A stretch of DNA of 30,555 bases, taken from an uncultured Thermoanaerobacterales bacterium (GTDB taxonomy: Bacteria; Bacillota; Clostridia; Christensenellales; UBA1242). Below the pieces are notes generated by a model. That model searched no databases. It was given only the letters and a program-made list of their open reading frames with translations, and was not told the origin of the DNA. Positions 8,233-16,740 of this stretch are shown in pieces. The stretch is taken from contig USTP01000001.1 in NCBI GenBank assembly GCA_900557695.1, positions 1 to 30,555 of the forward strand. Reading direction: 5' to 3'. The translations under genes were made by a program, and so were the position numbers. How positions within the stretch are numbered: position 1 is the stretch's first letter; each line of letters starts with the position of its first letter.

Positions 8233-8793
8233 TTACTTCTTCTTAGTGCCTTTCTTAATTTCCTTACGGCGAACGGTTTCATTAGTGTAATGAATACCAT
8301 ATCCGTGATAAGGTTCAACAGGCTTAATAGCCTTAATGTCGGCAGCGAACTGACCAACCTGCTCTTTGTTAATACCAGCAACTACAATATCTGTAGCGTT
8401 TGGGCAAGTAACAGTTAAGCCCTCAGGAACTGTTACTGTTACAGGATGTGAAAGCCCTAAGTTCATTGTAAGCTTGTTGCCACTAACGGCGATTTTGTAA
8501 CCAACGCCTGCAACAGTTAATGATTTAGTGTACCCTTCTGTAACGCCCTTAACCATGTTTGCAAGAAGTGCTCTATACAAACCATGTTTAGCTCTAACTT
8601 CCTTATCATCACTATCACGAGTAAGGATGATTGCTGGCTTTTCATTGTGCTCACCTTTTGTTATTTTAATGCAAGGTGCAACATATTGACGAAGGGTTCC
8701 CTTAGGACCTGTAACAATAACATCGCCTTCAACAGTTTGGTCTACAGTAACACCGTTTGGAAGCTCAATAGGAGCTCTACCTATACGACTCAT
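8233..8793 (-). CDS. rplF: 50S ribosomal protein L6
   Basis: L6 lies near the sarcin-ricin loop and the factor-binding site. 186 aa with two tandem L6 folds; conserved [15 protein letters not shown] start, the [19 protein letters not shown] turn, and the C-terminal [20 protein letters not shown]. Ends in a short lysine run (KKGTKKK). ATG follows GGAGGAAGG. Confidence 0.98.
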   Translation of the reverse strand: MSRIGRAPIELPNGVTVDQTVEGDVIVTGPKGTLRQYVAPCIKITKGEHNEKPAIILTRDSDDKEVRAKHGLYRALLANMVKGVTEGYTKSLTVAGVGYKIAVSGNKLTMNLGLSHPVTVTVPEGLTVTCPNATDIVVAGINKEQVGQFAADIKAIKPVEPYHGYGIHYTNETVRRKEIKKGTKKK

Positions 8794-8805
8794 AACCCTT
8801 CCTCC

Positions 8806-9204
8806 TTACCAGATATAGGCAAGCACTTCGCCGCCAATACCAAGTTTTCTAGCATTTTTATCTGTCATAACACCCTTAGATGTTGAAACAATGGCAATGC
8901 CAAGCCCACCAAGCACCTTTGGAAGTTCTTCACTACCAGCATAAATTCTAAGACCAGGCTTAGAAATTCTTTTTAAACCAGTAATAACCTTTTCTCCCTT
9001 AGGGCCATACTTTAATTTTACAACAATATTAGTAAACTTCCCATCATTTACTTCTTCAAAAGAGTTTATATATCCTTCATCAAGCAAAATTTGAACAATA
9101 TCTCTTTTCATGCGTGAAGCTTCAAAAGTAACACTATCTTTCTTTGTTACTTGGGCGTTTCTAATTCTTGTAAGCATATCTGCAATTGGGTCTGTTGTAA
9201 CCAT
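8806..9204 (-). CDS. rpsH: 30S ribosomal protein S8
   Basis: Primary binder of 16S rRNA helix 21; in enterobacteria S8 also represses the spc operon. 132 aa, usual length. [15 protein letters not shown] at the N-terminus and the C-terminal ATSTKG-like segment ([20 protein letters not shown]) are diagnostic. ATG preceded by AAGGAGG. I see no certain S8 target site in the mRNA. Confidence 0.98.
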   Translation of the reverse strand: MVTTDPIADMLTRIRNAQVTKKDSVTFEASRMKRDIVQILLDEGYINSFEEVNDGKFTNIVVKLKYGPKGEKVITGLKRISKPGLRIYAGSEELPKVLGGLGIAIVSTSKGVMTDKNARKLGIGGEVLAYIW

Positions 9205-9222
9205 AACTTAATCCTCCTTGAC

Positions 9223-9408
9223 TTACCAACTAGATTTCTTAACGCCAGGAATTTGACCTTTGTAGGCAAGTTCTCTAAAGCAGATTCTGCAAATGCCATA
9301 CTTTCTTAGCACAGCATGAGGTCTTCCGCAGATAGAGCATCTTGTATACTCACGCGTTGAAAATTTTTGTGGTTTTTGCTGTTTATTTATCATTGATTTT
9401 TTTGCCAT
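9223..9408 (-). CDS. rpsN: 30S ribosomal protein S14, zinc-ribbon type Z
   Basis: Small 61-aa C+ form of S14, with Cys24, Cys27, Cys40 and Cys43 (CSICG and CRICF pairs) binding zinc. This short form is typical of Bacillota and Actinomycetota, unlike the 100-aa Cys-free form. ATG follows GAGGGAG. Order rplE-rpsN-rpsH is canonical. Confidence 0.98.
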   Translation of the reverse strand: MAKKSMINKQQKPQKFSTREYTRCSICGRPHAVLRKYGICRICFRELAYKGQIPGVKKSSW

Positions 9409-9428
9409 AACTATCTCCCTCTCTATCC

Positions 9429-9989
9429 TTACGCCTTAAATGGCATGCCCATGAGCTTCAAAAGTTCCCTAGCCTCGTTGTCAGTTTTTGCACTTGTAAC
9501 GAAGATAATGTCTAGCCCTCTAATCTTTTCAATCTTATCATAGATTATTTCAGGGAATATAAGTTGCTCACGAACGCCATAAGCATAGTTTCCTCTTCCA
9601 TCGAAAGAAGTAGCATCTAGGCCTCTAAAGTCACGAACTCTAGGAAGTGCAATAGAGATGAATTTATCCATAAACTCATACATTCTTTTGCCCCTAAGCG
9701 TAGCCTTAGCACCAATTTTCATATTTTGCCTAACTTTGAAGTTTGCAATACTCTTTTTAGCTGTTGTTACAACTGGTTTTTGACCTGCAATAACTGCAAG
9801 TTCCTCAACAGCTAGATTAAAACTCTTACTATTGTCTTTAACATCGCCAAGACCCATGTTAAGAACTATTTTCTCAAGCTTTGGAACCTCGTTGATGTTT
9901 TTATAACCAAACTCTTTAACGAGTGCAGGAACAACTTCGCTAAGATATTTTTCTTTTAATCTGTTATCAGCAGTTTTAGCTTTTGCCAT
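9429..9989 (-). CDS. rplE: 50S ribosomal protein L5
   Basis: Binds 5S rRNA and contacts the P-site tRNA. 186 aa; normal length is about 179, the extra residues being a short N-terminal stretch. Recognisable [16 protein letters not shown], the [19 protein letters not shown] segment, and the C-terminal [20 protein letters not shown]. Starts 5 bases after the L24 stop; its ribosome binding site GGAGTG is in the end of the L24 gene. Confidence 0.98.
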   Translation of the reverse strand: MAKAKTADNRLKEKYLSEVVPALVKEFGYKNINEVPKLEKIVLNMGLGDVKDNSKSFNLAVEELAVIAGQKPVVTTAKKSIANFKVRQNMKIGAKATLRGKRMYEFMDKFISIALPRVRDFRGLDATSFDGRGNYAYGVREQLIFPEIIYDKIEKIRGLDIIFVTSAKTDNEARELLKLMGMPFKA

Positions 9990-9994
9990 TTATC

Positions 9995-10510
9995 TTACAC
10001 TCCTCTTTGAGATGATTTTCTAACACCTGCAACTTTATTTTCTTTATTAGTAGCAGTTGCCACGACTTTTTTTTCGGCAGTTTTCTTTTGTTTTGTAGAA
10101 GTTTCAGCCTTTTTAGCTTTTTCTTGAGCTTTTACAGCTTTTGCTTCATCTGCCTGAGCTTTCTTTGCTTTTTTAGCATCTTTAACATACTTTTTGTCAA
10201 GAGCAGCGCCACACTTACAAGCTCTAACCATTTTGCCCTCTTCATTTAAAGCATGTTTAACTCTTGTAGGTTTTCCACATGATGGACAAACTACCATAAC
10301 ATTTGAAACATCAATAGTGCCTTCTTTTTTAACAATTGAGCTTTTTTCTTGAGCCTTTCTAGCTTTTTGATGCTTAGAAATCATGTTAACGCCAGAAACG
10401 ATAATTCTGTTTGTTTTAGGGTAAACCCTAAGAACTTTTCCTTGCTTTCCAGCATCTTTACCAGAAATAACTAAAACAGTGTCTTGAGATTTAACATTTA
10501 AATTATTCAT
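9995..10510 (-). CDS. rplX: 50S ribosomal protein L24 with Lys/Ala-rich C-terminal tail
   Basis: Assembly initiator of the 50S subunit. The conserved part (1-106) has the KOW motif (DTVLVISGKDAGKQGKVLRV) and a zinc-ribbon-like set Cys75, Cys78, Cys98, Cys100; the last pair is Cys-x-Cys instead of the common Cys-x2-Cys. Normal L24 stops near residue 105; this one continues for about 65 residues of Lys, Ala, Glu and Gln, probably disordered or helical. ATG follows GGAGG. Confidence 0.96.
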   Translation of the reverse strand: MNNLNVKSQDTVLVISGKDAGKQGKVLRVYPKTNRIIVSGVNMISKHQKARKAQEKSSIVKKEGTIDVSNVMVVCPSCGKPTRVKHALNEEGKMVRACKCGAALDKKYVKDAKKAKKAQADEAKAVKAQEKAKKAETSTKQKKTAEKKVVATATNKENKVAGVRKSSQRGV

Positions 10511-10520
10511 AACCTACCTC

Positions 10521-10889
10521 CTAAATTACTTCAGGCGCAAGCGAAATAATTTTCATGTAATCTTTATCACGAAGCTCACGCGCAATAGGCCCAAAAATAC
10601 GAGTTCCCTTAGGTTGCTTTTGGTTATCAATGATAACTGCAGCATTGTCGTCAAACCTTATGTAGCTACCGTCATTTCTTCTAATACCCTTAGAAGAACG
10701 AACAATAACAGCCTTAACAACATCACCCTTTTTTACAGAACCGCCAGGGATAGCCGACTTAACTGAAGCCACGATAACATCACCAATATTACCGCTCTTT
10801 CTAAGCGAGCCACCAAGAACACGGATACACATAATCTCTTTAGCGCCAGTGTTGTCAGCAACTTTAAGTCTAGTTTGTGGTTGTATCAT
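10521..10889 (-). CDS. rplN: 50S ribosomal protein L14
   Basis: Forms intersubunit bridges with the 30S subunit. 122 aa, exactly the family length. [20 protein letters not shown], the [19 protein letters not shown] block and C-terminal [19 protein letters not shown] ending ([16 protein letters not shown]) are diagnostic. ATG preceded by GGAGATAAGATT. Confidence 0.99.
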   Translation of the reverse strand: MIQPQTRLKVADNTGAKEIMCIRVLGGSLRKSGNIGDVIVASVKSAIPGGSVKKGDVVKAVIVRSSKGIRRNDGSYIRFDDNAAVIIDNQKQPKGTRIFGPIARELRDKDYMKIISLAPEVI

Positions 10890-10907
10890 AATCTTATCTC
10901 CTTTGGC

Positions 10908-11180
10908 CTATTTAACTTTCTCAACGATTCTAACCAAGCGCCATCTTTTGCTTTTGCTAAGAGGACGAGTTTCAGCGATTTCGACTGTGTCGCCAATATC
11001 ACATTCATTGTTCTCATCATGAGCAACGAACTTAGCAGTTTCGTTAATAGTTTTCTTATAGATTGGGTGCTTAACTTTAGAACGCACCTCAACAACAATG
11101 GTCTTGTCCATCTTGTTTGAAGAAACAACACCAATTCTTGTTTTTCTTAAATTTCTCTCTTTACTTTCAACATTTGCCAT
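10908..11180 (-). CDS. rpsQ: 30S ribosomal protein S17
   Basis: Primary 16S rRNA-binding OB-fold protein. 90 aa. Conserved [38 protein letters not shown] and [17 protein letters not shown] after AAGGTG, a weaker ribosome binding site than most neighbours. Order rpmC-rpsQ-rplN is canonical. Confidence 0.98.
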   Translation of the reverse strand: MANVESKERNLRKTRIGVVSSNKMDKTIVVEVRSKVKHPIYKKTINETAKFVAHDENNECDIGDTVEIAETRPLSKSKRWRLVRIVEKVK

Positions 11181-11188
11181 ATTTCACC

Positions 11189-11440
11189 TTAACCTCTAGC
11201 CTTTTTAGCTACCTTTTTAGTCGCAGAAGATTTTTCTGGACTCTTTGCTAAACCTAGTTCTCTTTCACGAATAATTGTTTTAACCTTAGCAATGTCTTTT
11301 TTACAAGTTTTAAGAGCAAGAGGGTTAGCTAAATTGCCTGTAGCATGAGAGAAACGCAAGTTGAAAAGCTCTGCCTTTAAATCAGCAAGTTTGCTTTCAA
11401 GCTCTTTGTCTGTCATAGACGCAAAATTCTCAGCTTTCAT
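11189..11440 (-). CDS. rpmC: 50S ribosomal protein L29
   Basis: Small helical-hairpin protein at the exit tunnel, part of the platform for trigger factor and SRP. The L29 core (about 1-66) contains [19 protein letters not shown] and the C-terminal [10 protein letters not shown] helix; a lysine-rich tail of about 15 residues makes it 83 aa instead of about 66. The start overlaps the rplP stop (TAATG). Confidence 0.97.
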   Translation of the reverse strand: MKAENFASMTDKELESKLADLKAELFNLRFSHATGNLANPLALKTCKKDIAKVKTIIRERELGLAKSPEKSSATKKVAKKARG

Positions 11441-11892
11441 TATTTAACCTCCTCTTTTTTAACTTCGCTTACAGGCTCTTCAAGGTCGGCCTTTTTAACG
11501 ATTTTAACTTTGCAAGGCAACTTATGGCTAGCAAGCCTTAGCGCCTCCATTGCTGTTTCTTCCTTAACTCCACCAATTTCAAATAAAACTCTGCCTGGTT
11601 TAACAACGGCTACCCAATACTCAGGTGAACCTTTACCAGAACCCATACGAGCTTCTGCAGGGTGCTTGGTTACTGGCTTGTGAGGGAAGATGTTTATCCA
11701 AACTTGTCCACCTCTTTTTGTATATCTAGTCATAGCTATACGAGAAGCTTCAATTTGGTTAGATTTTATCCAACATGGCTCTAACGCTACCAAACCATAC
11801 TCGCCGTGAACGATTTTGTTACCACGAGTAGCTTTACCAGTCATTCTGCCACGTTGAACCTTTCTTCTTTTAACTCTTTTAGGCATCAACAT
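11440..11892 (-). CDS. rplP: 50S ribosomal protein L16
   Basis: L16 organises the A-site region and is essential for 50S maturation. The conserved body ([17 protein letters not shown] through [10 protein letters not shown]) is complete; the C-terminus carries an extra acidic/lysine tail to 150 aa (usual 137-145). The ATG at 11892 lies 8 bases after GGAGG inside the 3' end of rpsC, so the genes overlap by 14 bases. A second ATG at 11886 (MPKRV, the commoner N-terminus) is possible but 14 bases from that site. Confidence 0.97.
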   Translation of the reverse strand: MLMPKRVKRRKVQRGRMTGKATRGNKIVHGEYGLVALEPCWIKSNQIEASRIAMTRYTKRGGQVWINIFPHKPVTKHPAEARMGSGKGSPEYWVAVVKPGRVLFEIGGVKEETAMEALRLASHKLPCKVKIVKKADLEEPVSEVKKEEVK

Positions 11893-12559
11893 GATTGTTT
11901 CCTCCTCTAGCGGTAGTGTTTAGGTTCTTTTTGCCTAAAATTTCGCCTTTATAGATCCAAACTTTAACGCCAAGAAGCCCAGAAACATGAGCCTCGGCAA
12001 AGCCATAGTCAATATCAGCCCTTAAAGTTTGAAGTGGAAGTCTGCCATCTTTATAGAACTCGCTTCTTGCGATTTCAGCGCCATCAAGACGACCACTAAG
12101 CATAATTTTAATACCTTTAACTCCAGCCTTTTGACATCTAGACAAAGCTTGCTTCATTGCACGGCGGAAACCAACACGTTGGTCTAGTTGGTTTGCAATA
12201 CTTTCAGCAACAAGTTGAGCGTCTAGGTCTGGGTTTTTAATCTCAACAACATTGATTGAAACATTTTTGCCAGTTAATTTTTCAAGTTTAGCTTTCATAG
12301 CCTCAACGCCAGCACCCTTCTGACCAATAACCATACCAGGTCTAGCAGTTTGAAGTGTTACAGTAACCTTGTTTCCAGCACTTCTTTCAATTATTGTTTT
12401 AGATATGCCACAATTTTTGTAGTCTTTTTCAATTAGATCACGAATTTTGTTGTCTTCAAGAATAAATGAAGCAAAATTTTTCTTATCTGCAAACCATTTG
12501 CTTTCCCATTCTTTGTTAACACCAACTCTCATTCCTACTGGATTAACTTTCTGTCCCAT
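11879..12559 (-). CDS. rpsC: 30S ribosomal protein S3
   Basis: S3 lines the mRNA entry channel. 226 aa with the KH domain ([18 protein letters not shown] is the GxxG loop region) and the C-terminal S3 domain ([20 protein letters not shown], then DIDYGFAEA). [20 protein letters not shown] is the family N-terminus. ATG follows TAGGAGG. Its last codons supply the ribosome binding site of rplP. Confidence 0.99.
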   Translation of the reverse strand: MGQKVNPVGMRVGVNKEWESKWFADKKNFASFILEDNKIRDLIEKDYKNCGISKTIIERSAGNKVTVTLQTARPGMVIGQKGAGVEAMKAKLEKLTGKNVSINVVEIKNPDLDAQLVAESIANQLDQRVGFRRAMKQALSRCQKAGVKGIKIMLSGRLDGAEIARSEFYKDGRLPLQTLRADIDYGFAEAHVSGLLGVKVWIYKGEILGKKNLNTTARGGNNHVDA

Positions 12560-12568
12560 ACTATCCTC

Positions 12569-12958
12569 CTACGCCTTAGCCTCGTCTAGAATTACAGTGA
12601 TGTGGCTAGTACGCTTTTTAATAGAATGCGCTCTACCCTTGCTAACTGGTTGGAACCTTTTTAAAGTTGGCCCACCATCAACAAAAGTTTCAGCAACAAT
12701 TAGGTCTGCTTTGTTAAGACCTAGATTGTTTTCAGCATTAGCCCCAGCACTTTCTAGCACCTTTAAAGTGCTTTCAGTTGCCGCATTTGGCATGTTCTTT
12801 AAGATTGCAACAGCATCTTCATACTTTTTGCCACGAATTTGGTCTAACACTATTCTAACCTTAGAAGGAGAAATTCTAATATATTTAGCAACGGCTTTAG
12901 CGCGTCTGTCGGCGTTTTCTTGCCTTTTAGCTGTTTTTTCACGGATTCTAGTTGCCAT
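12569..12958 (-). CDS. rplV: 50S ribosomal protein L22
   Basis: Lines the polypeptide exit tunnel through its long beta-hairpin; that hairpin region here is FVDGGPTLKRFQPVSKGRAH. 129 aa, slightly above the usual 110-118 because of a longer N-terminus. ISPSKVRIVLDQIRGKKYEDA is diagnostic. The ATG overlaps the rpsS stop (TAATG), with GGAGG at the end of rpsS as its ribosome binding site. Confidence 0.98.
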   Translation of the reverse strand: MATRIREKTAKRQENADRRAKAVAKYIRISPSKVRIVLDQIRGKKYEDAVAILKNMPNAATESTLKVLESAGANAENNLGLNKADLIVAETFVDGGPTLKRFQPVSKGRAHSIKKRTSHITVILDEAKA

Positions 12959-13242
12959 TATTTCTTGCCTCCTTTAGTTGTCTTAGCGCCCTTGTGCCCC
13001 TTAAATGTTCTAGTTGGAGCAAATTCACCAAGCTTATAACCAACCATTTCAGAGGTGATATAAACAGGAACATGCTTTCTTCCATCATACACACCAATGG
13101 TATGACCAACCATTGAAGGGATAATTGTTGACGCACGCGACCATGTTTTAACAACATGTTTTTCATTTGATTCATTCATCGCATCAATCTTTTTAACAAG
13201 ACTTTCTGCAACGAAAGGACCTTTTTTTACACTTCTACTCAT
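12958..13242 (-). CDS. rpsS: 30S ribosomal protein S19
   Basis: Head protein of the 30S subunit that forms a complex with S13. 94 aa. [20 protein letters not shown], the [20 protein letters not shown] block and [11 protein letters not shown] are diagnostic. ATG follows GGAGAGG. Order rplB-rpsS-rplV is canonical. Confidence 0.99.
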   Translation of the reverse strand: MSRSVKKGPFVAESLVKKIDAMNESNEKHVVKTWSRASTIIPSMVGHTIGVYDGRKHVPVYITSEMVGYKLGEFAPTRTFKGHKGAKTTKGGKK

Positions 13243-13253
13243 ATCTTCCTCTC

Positions 13254-14081
13254 CTAATTAACTCGTTTAACAATAAACTTGTCGGTTGTATTTTTCTTTT
13301 TACGAGTCTTATAACCCATTGCAGGTTTACCCCAAGGAGTCATAGGACCAGCATGACCAACTGGCGACTTACCTTCACCACCACCATGAGGGTGATCAAC
13401 TGGGTTCATGGCAGAACCACGAACGGTAGGTCTAACGCCCATATGACGCTTTCTACCAGCCTTACCAAGTGAAACAATTTCATGTTCAACATTGCCAACT
13501 TGACCTAGCGTTGCACGGCAAGTTACAAGAACCTTTCTCATTTCACCTGATGGCATACGAAGAGTTGCATATTTCCCTTCTTTTGCCATGTATTGTGCAG
13601 AAATACCTGCACTTCTAGCGATTTGACCGCCACGACCTGGATGAAACTCAATGTTGTGAACAACAGAACCAACTGGAATATTGTCTAGTGGAAGCGTGTT
13701 ACCAACTTTGATTTCAGCATTTGCACCGCTCATAACAGTGTCGCCAACATTAAGGCCAACTGGAGCCAAAATGTATCTCTTTTCACCATCTGCGTAGTTA
13801 AGTAGTGCTATGTAGGCAGTTCTATTTGGATCATATTCAATGCTAGCAACTTTAGCAGGAATATTGTCTTTATTGCGTTTAAAATCTATAATTCTATATT
13901 TTTGACGATTTCCACCACCAATATGGCGAACTGTTAATCTACCAGTATTGTTTCTTCCGCCTGTTTTGCTTTTTGTTGCAAGCAAAGATTTTTCAGGTTT
14001 TGTAGTGGTTATTTCATCAAAGGAAGCTGTGGTCTTTCCTCTTTGACCAGCAGTTGTCGGCTTATATCTTTTTAGTGCCAT
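13254..14081 (-). CDS. rplB: 50S ribosomal protein L2
   Basis: Needed for subunit joining and peptidyl-transferase function. 275 aa, the usual length. The near-invariant [17 protein letters not shown] segment, whose His lies close to the active centre, and [12 protein letters not shown] are intact, as are the OB-fold and SH3-like domains. ATG follows GGGAG. Confidence 0.99.
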   Translation of the reverse strand: MALKRYKPTTAGQRGKTTASFDEITTTKPEKSLLATKSKTGGRNNTGRLTVRHIGGGNRQKYRIIDFKRNKDNIPAKVASIEYDPNRTAYIALLNYADGEKRYILAPVGLNVGDTVMSGANAEIKVGNTLPLDNIPVGSVVHNIEFHPGRGGQIARSAGISAQYMAKEGKYATLRMPSGEMRKVLVTCRATLGQVGNVEHEIVSLGKAGRKRHMGVRPTVRGSAMNPVDHPHGGGEGKSPVGHAGPMTPWGKPAMGYKTRKKKNTTDKFIVKRVN

Positions 14082-14099
14082 AGTTTACTCTCCCTTCTA

Positions 14100-14390
14100 T
14101 TATGATAAGCTATCAAAGAACTCAATAGATTTGCTATCGCTAGTTAATTGAACAATAGCCTTTTTGTATGACCCAGTAAGTCCTTCGTGCCTTCCTTGTC
14201 TTTTAATTTTACCGTAAACATTAGAGATGTTCACGCTCTCAACCTTAACTTTGAAGATTTCTTCAATTGCTTTCTTGATTTGAGTTTTGTTTGCACTTTT
14301 TGCAACCTCAAAAGTATACTTTTTGTTTGCAATGTCTTGATAACTCTTTTCAGAAAGCACAGGTCTAATAATAATGTCGTGTGCTACCAT
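14100..14390 (-). CDS. rplW: 50S ribosomal protein L23
   Basis: Exit-tunnel protein and docking site for trigger factor and SRP. I choose ATG at 14390, which overlaps the rplD stop (TAATG) and is 10 bases from GAGGAGG; an in-frame TTG nine bases upstream is too close to that site. 96 aa, beginning MVAHDIIIRPVLSEKSYQDI, with the SVNISNVYGKIKRQGRHEG loop. Confidence 0.97.
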   Translation of the reverse strand: MVAHDIIIRPVLSEKSYQDIANKKYTFEVAKSANKTQIKKAIEEIFKVKVESVNISNVYGKIKRQGRHEGLTGSYKKAIVQLTSDSKSIEFFDSLS

Positions 14391-15010
14391 TATTTGCAAG
14401 CCTCCTCGATAAATTTGATAGCTTCTTTTGTTACAAGAAGTTTATCAGAAACAACTATGTCGTATGTGCAAAGCTGGTCGACAGTTGTAACAGAAACATT
14501 TGGAATGTTTCTAGCAGATAAAACAACATTTTCGTCATTCTTAGCTGTTACAATAGTTGTTCTCTTATCTAGCTTCAAAGCGCTTAAAATGTCTACCATT
14601 TCGCTTGTTTTAGGAGCCTTAAAGTTAAGCTCGTCTACAACAATTAAGCATTTTTCAGCCAAACAGGTTGAGATTGCGCTAACAAAAGCAGCTCTTTTCA
14701 TTTGCTTGTTAACTTTCTTAGAGAAATCTCTTGGTTTTGGCGCAAACACAACGCCACCTTTAATCCATTGTGGAGCACGGATAGAGCCCTGACGAGCATT
14801 TCCTGTTCCCTTCTGGCGCCATGGCTTTCTTCCACCACCACGAACTTCAGTTCTAGTTAGTGTGCTCTTTGTGCCTTGACGCTGATTTGCTAAATATGCA
14901 ACGATAACTTGATGGATAAGTGCCTCATTGTATGGAGCTTTAAAAACTTCATCAGCTAGAGATACTTTGCCAACTTCTTCGCCCTTTATGTTAAAAACTT
15001 TAGTCTGCAT
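14390..15010 (-). CDS. rplD: 50S ribosomal protein L4
   Basis: Exit-tunnel protein; its extended loop (about 40-100) includes KSTLTRTEVRGGGRKPWRQK and GTGNARQGSIRAPQW. In E. coli L4 represses the S10 operon. 206 aa, normal. ATG follows GGGAGGAG. Whether L4 acts on the structured rpsJ leader seen here is unknown. Confidence 0.98.
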   Translation of the reverse strand: MQTKVFNIKGEEVGKVSLADEVFKAPYNEALIHQVIVAYLANQRQGTKSTLTRTEVRGGGRKPWRQKGTGNARQGSIRAPQWIKGGVVFAPKPRDFSKKVNKQMKRAAFVSAISTCLAEKCLIVVDELNFKAPKTSEMVDILSALKLDKRTTIVTAKNDENVVLSARNIPNVSVTTVDQLCTYDIVVSDKLLVTKEAIKFIEEACK

Positions 15011-15027
15011 TATTTTCTCCTCCCGCC

Positions 15028-15657
15028 TTACGCCTTAACTGCAGAGCAGATAGTAACAACAGAACCTTTCGCACCAGGGATTGCACCTTTAATAAGCAGA
15101 AGATTTCTTTCAGTATCTACTTTTGCAATTTCAAGATTTTGAATAGTAACCTTTTCGTTACCATATTGGCCAGGTAGCTTTCTGTTTTTGAAAACTCTAG
15201 ATGGGTCTGAGTTTGCAGAAAGTGAACCAGGCTCTCTGTGTACAGGACCTGTACCGTGTGTCATCTTAAGCCTGTGGAAATTCCAACGCTTAATAACACC
15301 TGTAAAACCTCTACCTTTGGTGTAGCCAGAAACGTCTACCTTATCGCCCTCTTTGAAAACATCACATTTAATCTCGTTTCCAAGCGCCAAACCTTCGGTT
15401 GGGATTTTAAACTCTTTTAAATACTTTTTAGGTGAAACATTTGCCTTTTTAAGGTGACCTGCTTCCGCCTTGGTAAGCTTGCTTTCTTTTGTGTCTACAA
15501 ACGCAAGCTGAACTGAACTATAACCATCTTTTTCAACAGTTTTAATTTGTGAAACTTGGCATGGGCCAGCTTCTACTACTGTTACAGGCACAACTTGTCC
15601 AGAGGTTGTAAAAATCTGAGACATGCCAATTTTTTTGCCGAGTATTGCTTTATCCAT
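15028..15657 (-). CDS. rplC: 50S ribosomal protein L3
   Basis: Early assembly protein with a loop reaching the peptidyl-transferase centre. 209 aa. MDKAILGKKIGMSQIFTTSG, the VSGYTKGRGFTGVIKRWNFH block, and the loop GSLSANSDPSRVFKNRKLPG are diagnostic. ATG follows GAGGGGAG. Second gene of the S10 cluster. Confidence 0.98.
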   Translation of the reverse strand: MDKAILGKKIGMSQIFTTSGQVVPVTVVEAGPCQVSQIKTVEKDGYSSVQLAFVDTKESKLTKAEAGHLKKANVSPKKYLKEFKIPTEGLALGNEIKCDVFKEGDKVDVSGYTKGRGFTGVIKRWNFHRLKMTHGTGPVHREPGSLSANSDPSRVFKNRKLPGQYGNEKVTIQNLEIAKVDTERNLLLIKGAIPGAKGSVVTICSAVKA

Positions 15658-15677
15658 AATTTTTCTCCCCTCTTTCC

Positions 15678-15986
15678 TTATAATTTAATATTGATATCAA
15701 CGCCAGCTGGAAGGTCGATCTTCATTAAAGAGTCTACCGTTTTAGCAGATGGGTTATAAATATCAATAACTCTTTTGTGTGTTCTAATTTCAAATTGTTC
15801 TCTTGAATCTTTGTCTTTATGAACTGAACGAAGAATAGTTACAATCTCTTTCTCAGTAGGCATTGGGACAGGCCCCGATACCTTAGCTCCTGCTCTTTTA
15901 GCAGTTTCCACAATTCTTGCAGCAGATTCATCAACAAGGTTGTGGTCGTAAGCTTTAAGCTTAATTCTAATTTTTTGTGTTGCCAT
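15678..15986 (-). CDS. rpsJ: 30S ribosomal protein S10
   Basis: Head protein of the 30S subunit and NusE partner of NusB in antitermination. 102 aa, normal. [20 protein letters not shown], the [18 protein letters not shown] block, and [20 protein letters not shown] are diagnostic. ATG follows GGAGG. First gene of the operon; preceded by a structured leader of about 190 nt and a strong promoter. Confidence 0.99.
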   Translation of the reverse strand: MATQKIRIKLKAYDHNLVDESAARIVETAKRAGAKVSGPVPMPTEKEIVTILRSVHKDKDSREQFEIRTHKRVIDIYNPSAKTVDSLMKIDLPAGVDINIKL

Positions 15987-16173
15987 TTGTTACCTCCAAG
16001 TAAAATAGTTAAGTGGCCGACTGTTTCACAAACCCTTTGTCACATTTATCGTCTTTAGGTTAACACAACTAAAGTGAAACACCACTCGCTCGAAATCTAT
16101 GCTCGAACTTGTCCGCAGAAGTTATCCCAATCAAGGCTCATGGGTAACCTTCCACATCCTCCCATACTGTGAC
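15987..16173 (-). promoter_or_regulatory. Structured 5' leader of the rpsJ operon
   Basis: Between the predicted transcription start near 16173 and rpsJ the leader can form nested helices: 16082-16086 with 16012-16016, 16074-16081 with 16022-16029 (perfect 8 bp), and inside it 16069-16073 with 16054-16058. A further stem AACTT/AAGTT and a repeated TTCGAGC are upstream of these. Such a leader fits autogenous control by a ribosomal protein or another RNA-level switch. I do not recognise a named motif; no transcription-stopping T-run is seen in it. Confidence 0.55.
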
Positions 16174-16179
16174 CATGTT

Positions 16180-16208
16180 ATTATACTAAACACACGGGTG
16201 CGTGTCAA
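16180..16208 (-). promoter_or_regulatory. Strong sigma-A promoter of the rpsJ (S10) operon
   Basis: On the minus strand the perfect -35 TTGACA (16203-16208) and perfect -10 TATAAT (16180-16185) are separated by 17 bases. The predicted start is near 16173. The spacer contains ACCCGTGTGTT, also present in the rpmG promoter, and the small inverted repeat ACACG-n4-CGTGT. Confidence 0.9.
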
Positions 16209-16381
16209 GGGTTTTTTTATTTTTTTTCATACAAATTTACATAAAAAATGTTTTGAAAAATTAATATAAATGAATTATTTTTCTTTAAAGTTCCTAACTT
16301 ATTTCGTTTATATATACTATTTATAAAATCAATAACTACTCTATAAAAAACATAATGAAGCAAACAAAATAAAAATTAGGC

Positions 16382-16420
16382 AAATAAATATCCACCAGCC
16401 AAGCTGGTGGATATTTATTT
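16382..16420 (-). terminator. 18-bp hairpin, terminator after the rplKA unit
   Basis: AAATAAATATCCACCAGC (16382-16399) pairs perfectly with 16403-16420 across a 3-base loop. T-rich sequence follows on both sides, so it can work in either direction. On the minus strand it ends transcription coming from rplA and the repeat array, about 170 bases before the rpsJ promoter. The stretch 16209-16381 is otherwise plain AT-rich DNA in which I see no gene. Confidence 0.8.
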
Positions 16421-16470
16421 TATTTTTACCTTTAGATGCCTAAAATTCGCAAAATCCGTTTCCCCTCACT

Positions 16471-16740
16471 CTACCCTTTAAAAGGCGAAGGCTAGCGTTT
16501 AGAAGAAAAACAAAGAACGGCAATTTGTTCCATACATTGTAAGGGCATAGGCAAGCGTATATAAGAAGAAACCAAAAAAAATTGTTTCATAGTGTCTACC
16601 CTTTAGACGGCGAACGCAAGCCACTATAACAAAGAAACAAAAAAATTGCTTTTACTACTCTATCCTTTAAAGGGCATAGGCAAGCGTATATAAGAAGAAA
16701 TCAAAAAAAATTGTTTCATAGTGTCTACCCTTTAGACGGC
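16471..16740. repeat. Tandem array of diverged ~64-nt repeat units
   Basis: Five units begin at about 16471, 16531, 16596, 16660 and 16725, spaced 60-65 bases. Each has the form C(T)ACCCTTTAnAnGGCnAnG, a GCAAGCG-like stretch, an A-rich tract and ATTG. Units alternate in type: 16541-16614 and 16670-16743 are a 74-nt pair differing at one base, and 16626-16650 equals 16754-16778. The last unit runs on into the left arm of the hairpin element. No protein-coding gene is seen here; there are no CRISPR-like spacers because the units adjoin directly. Confidence 0.85.

Noticed and set aside
16471..16740. CRISPR array
   Set aside because: The units adjoin each other directly, are 60-65 nt and diverged, and no distinct spacers or cas genes are present.
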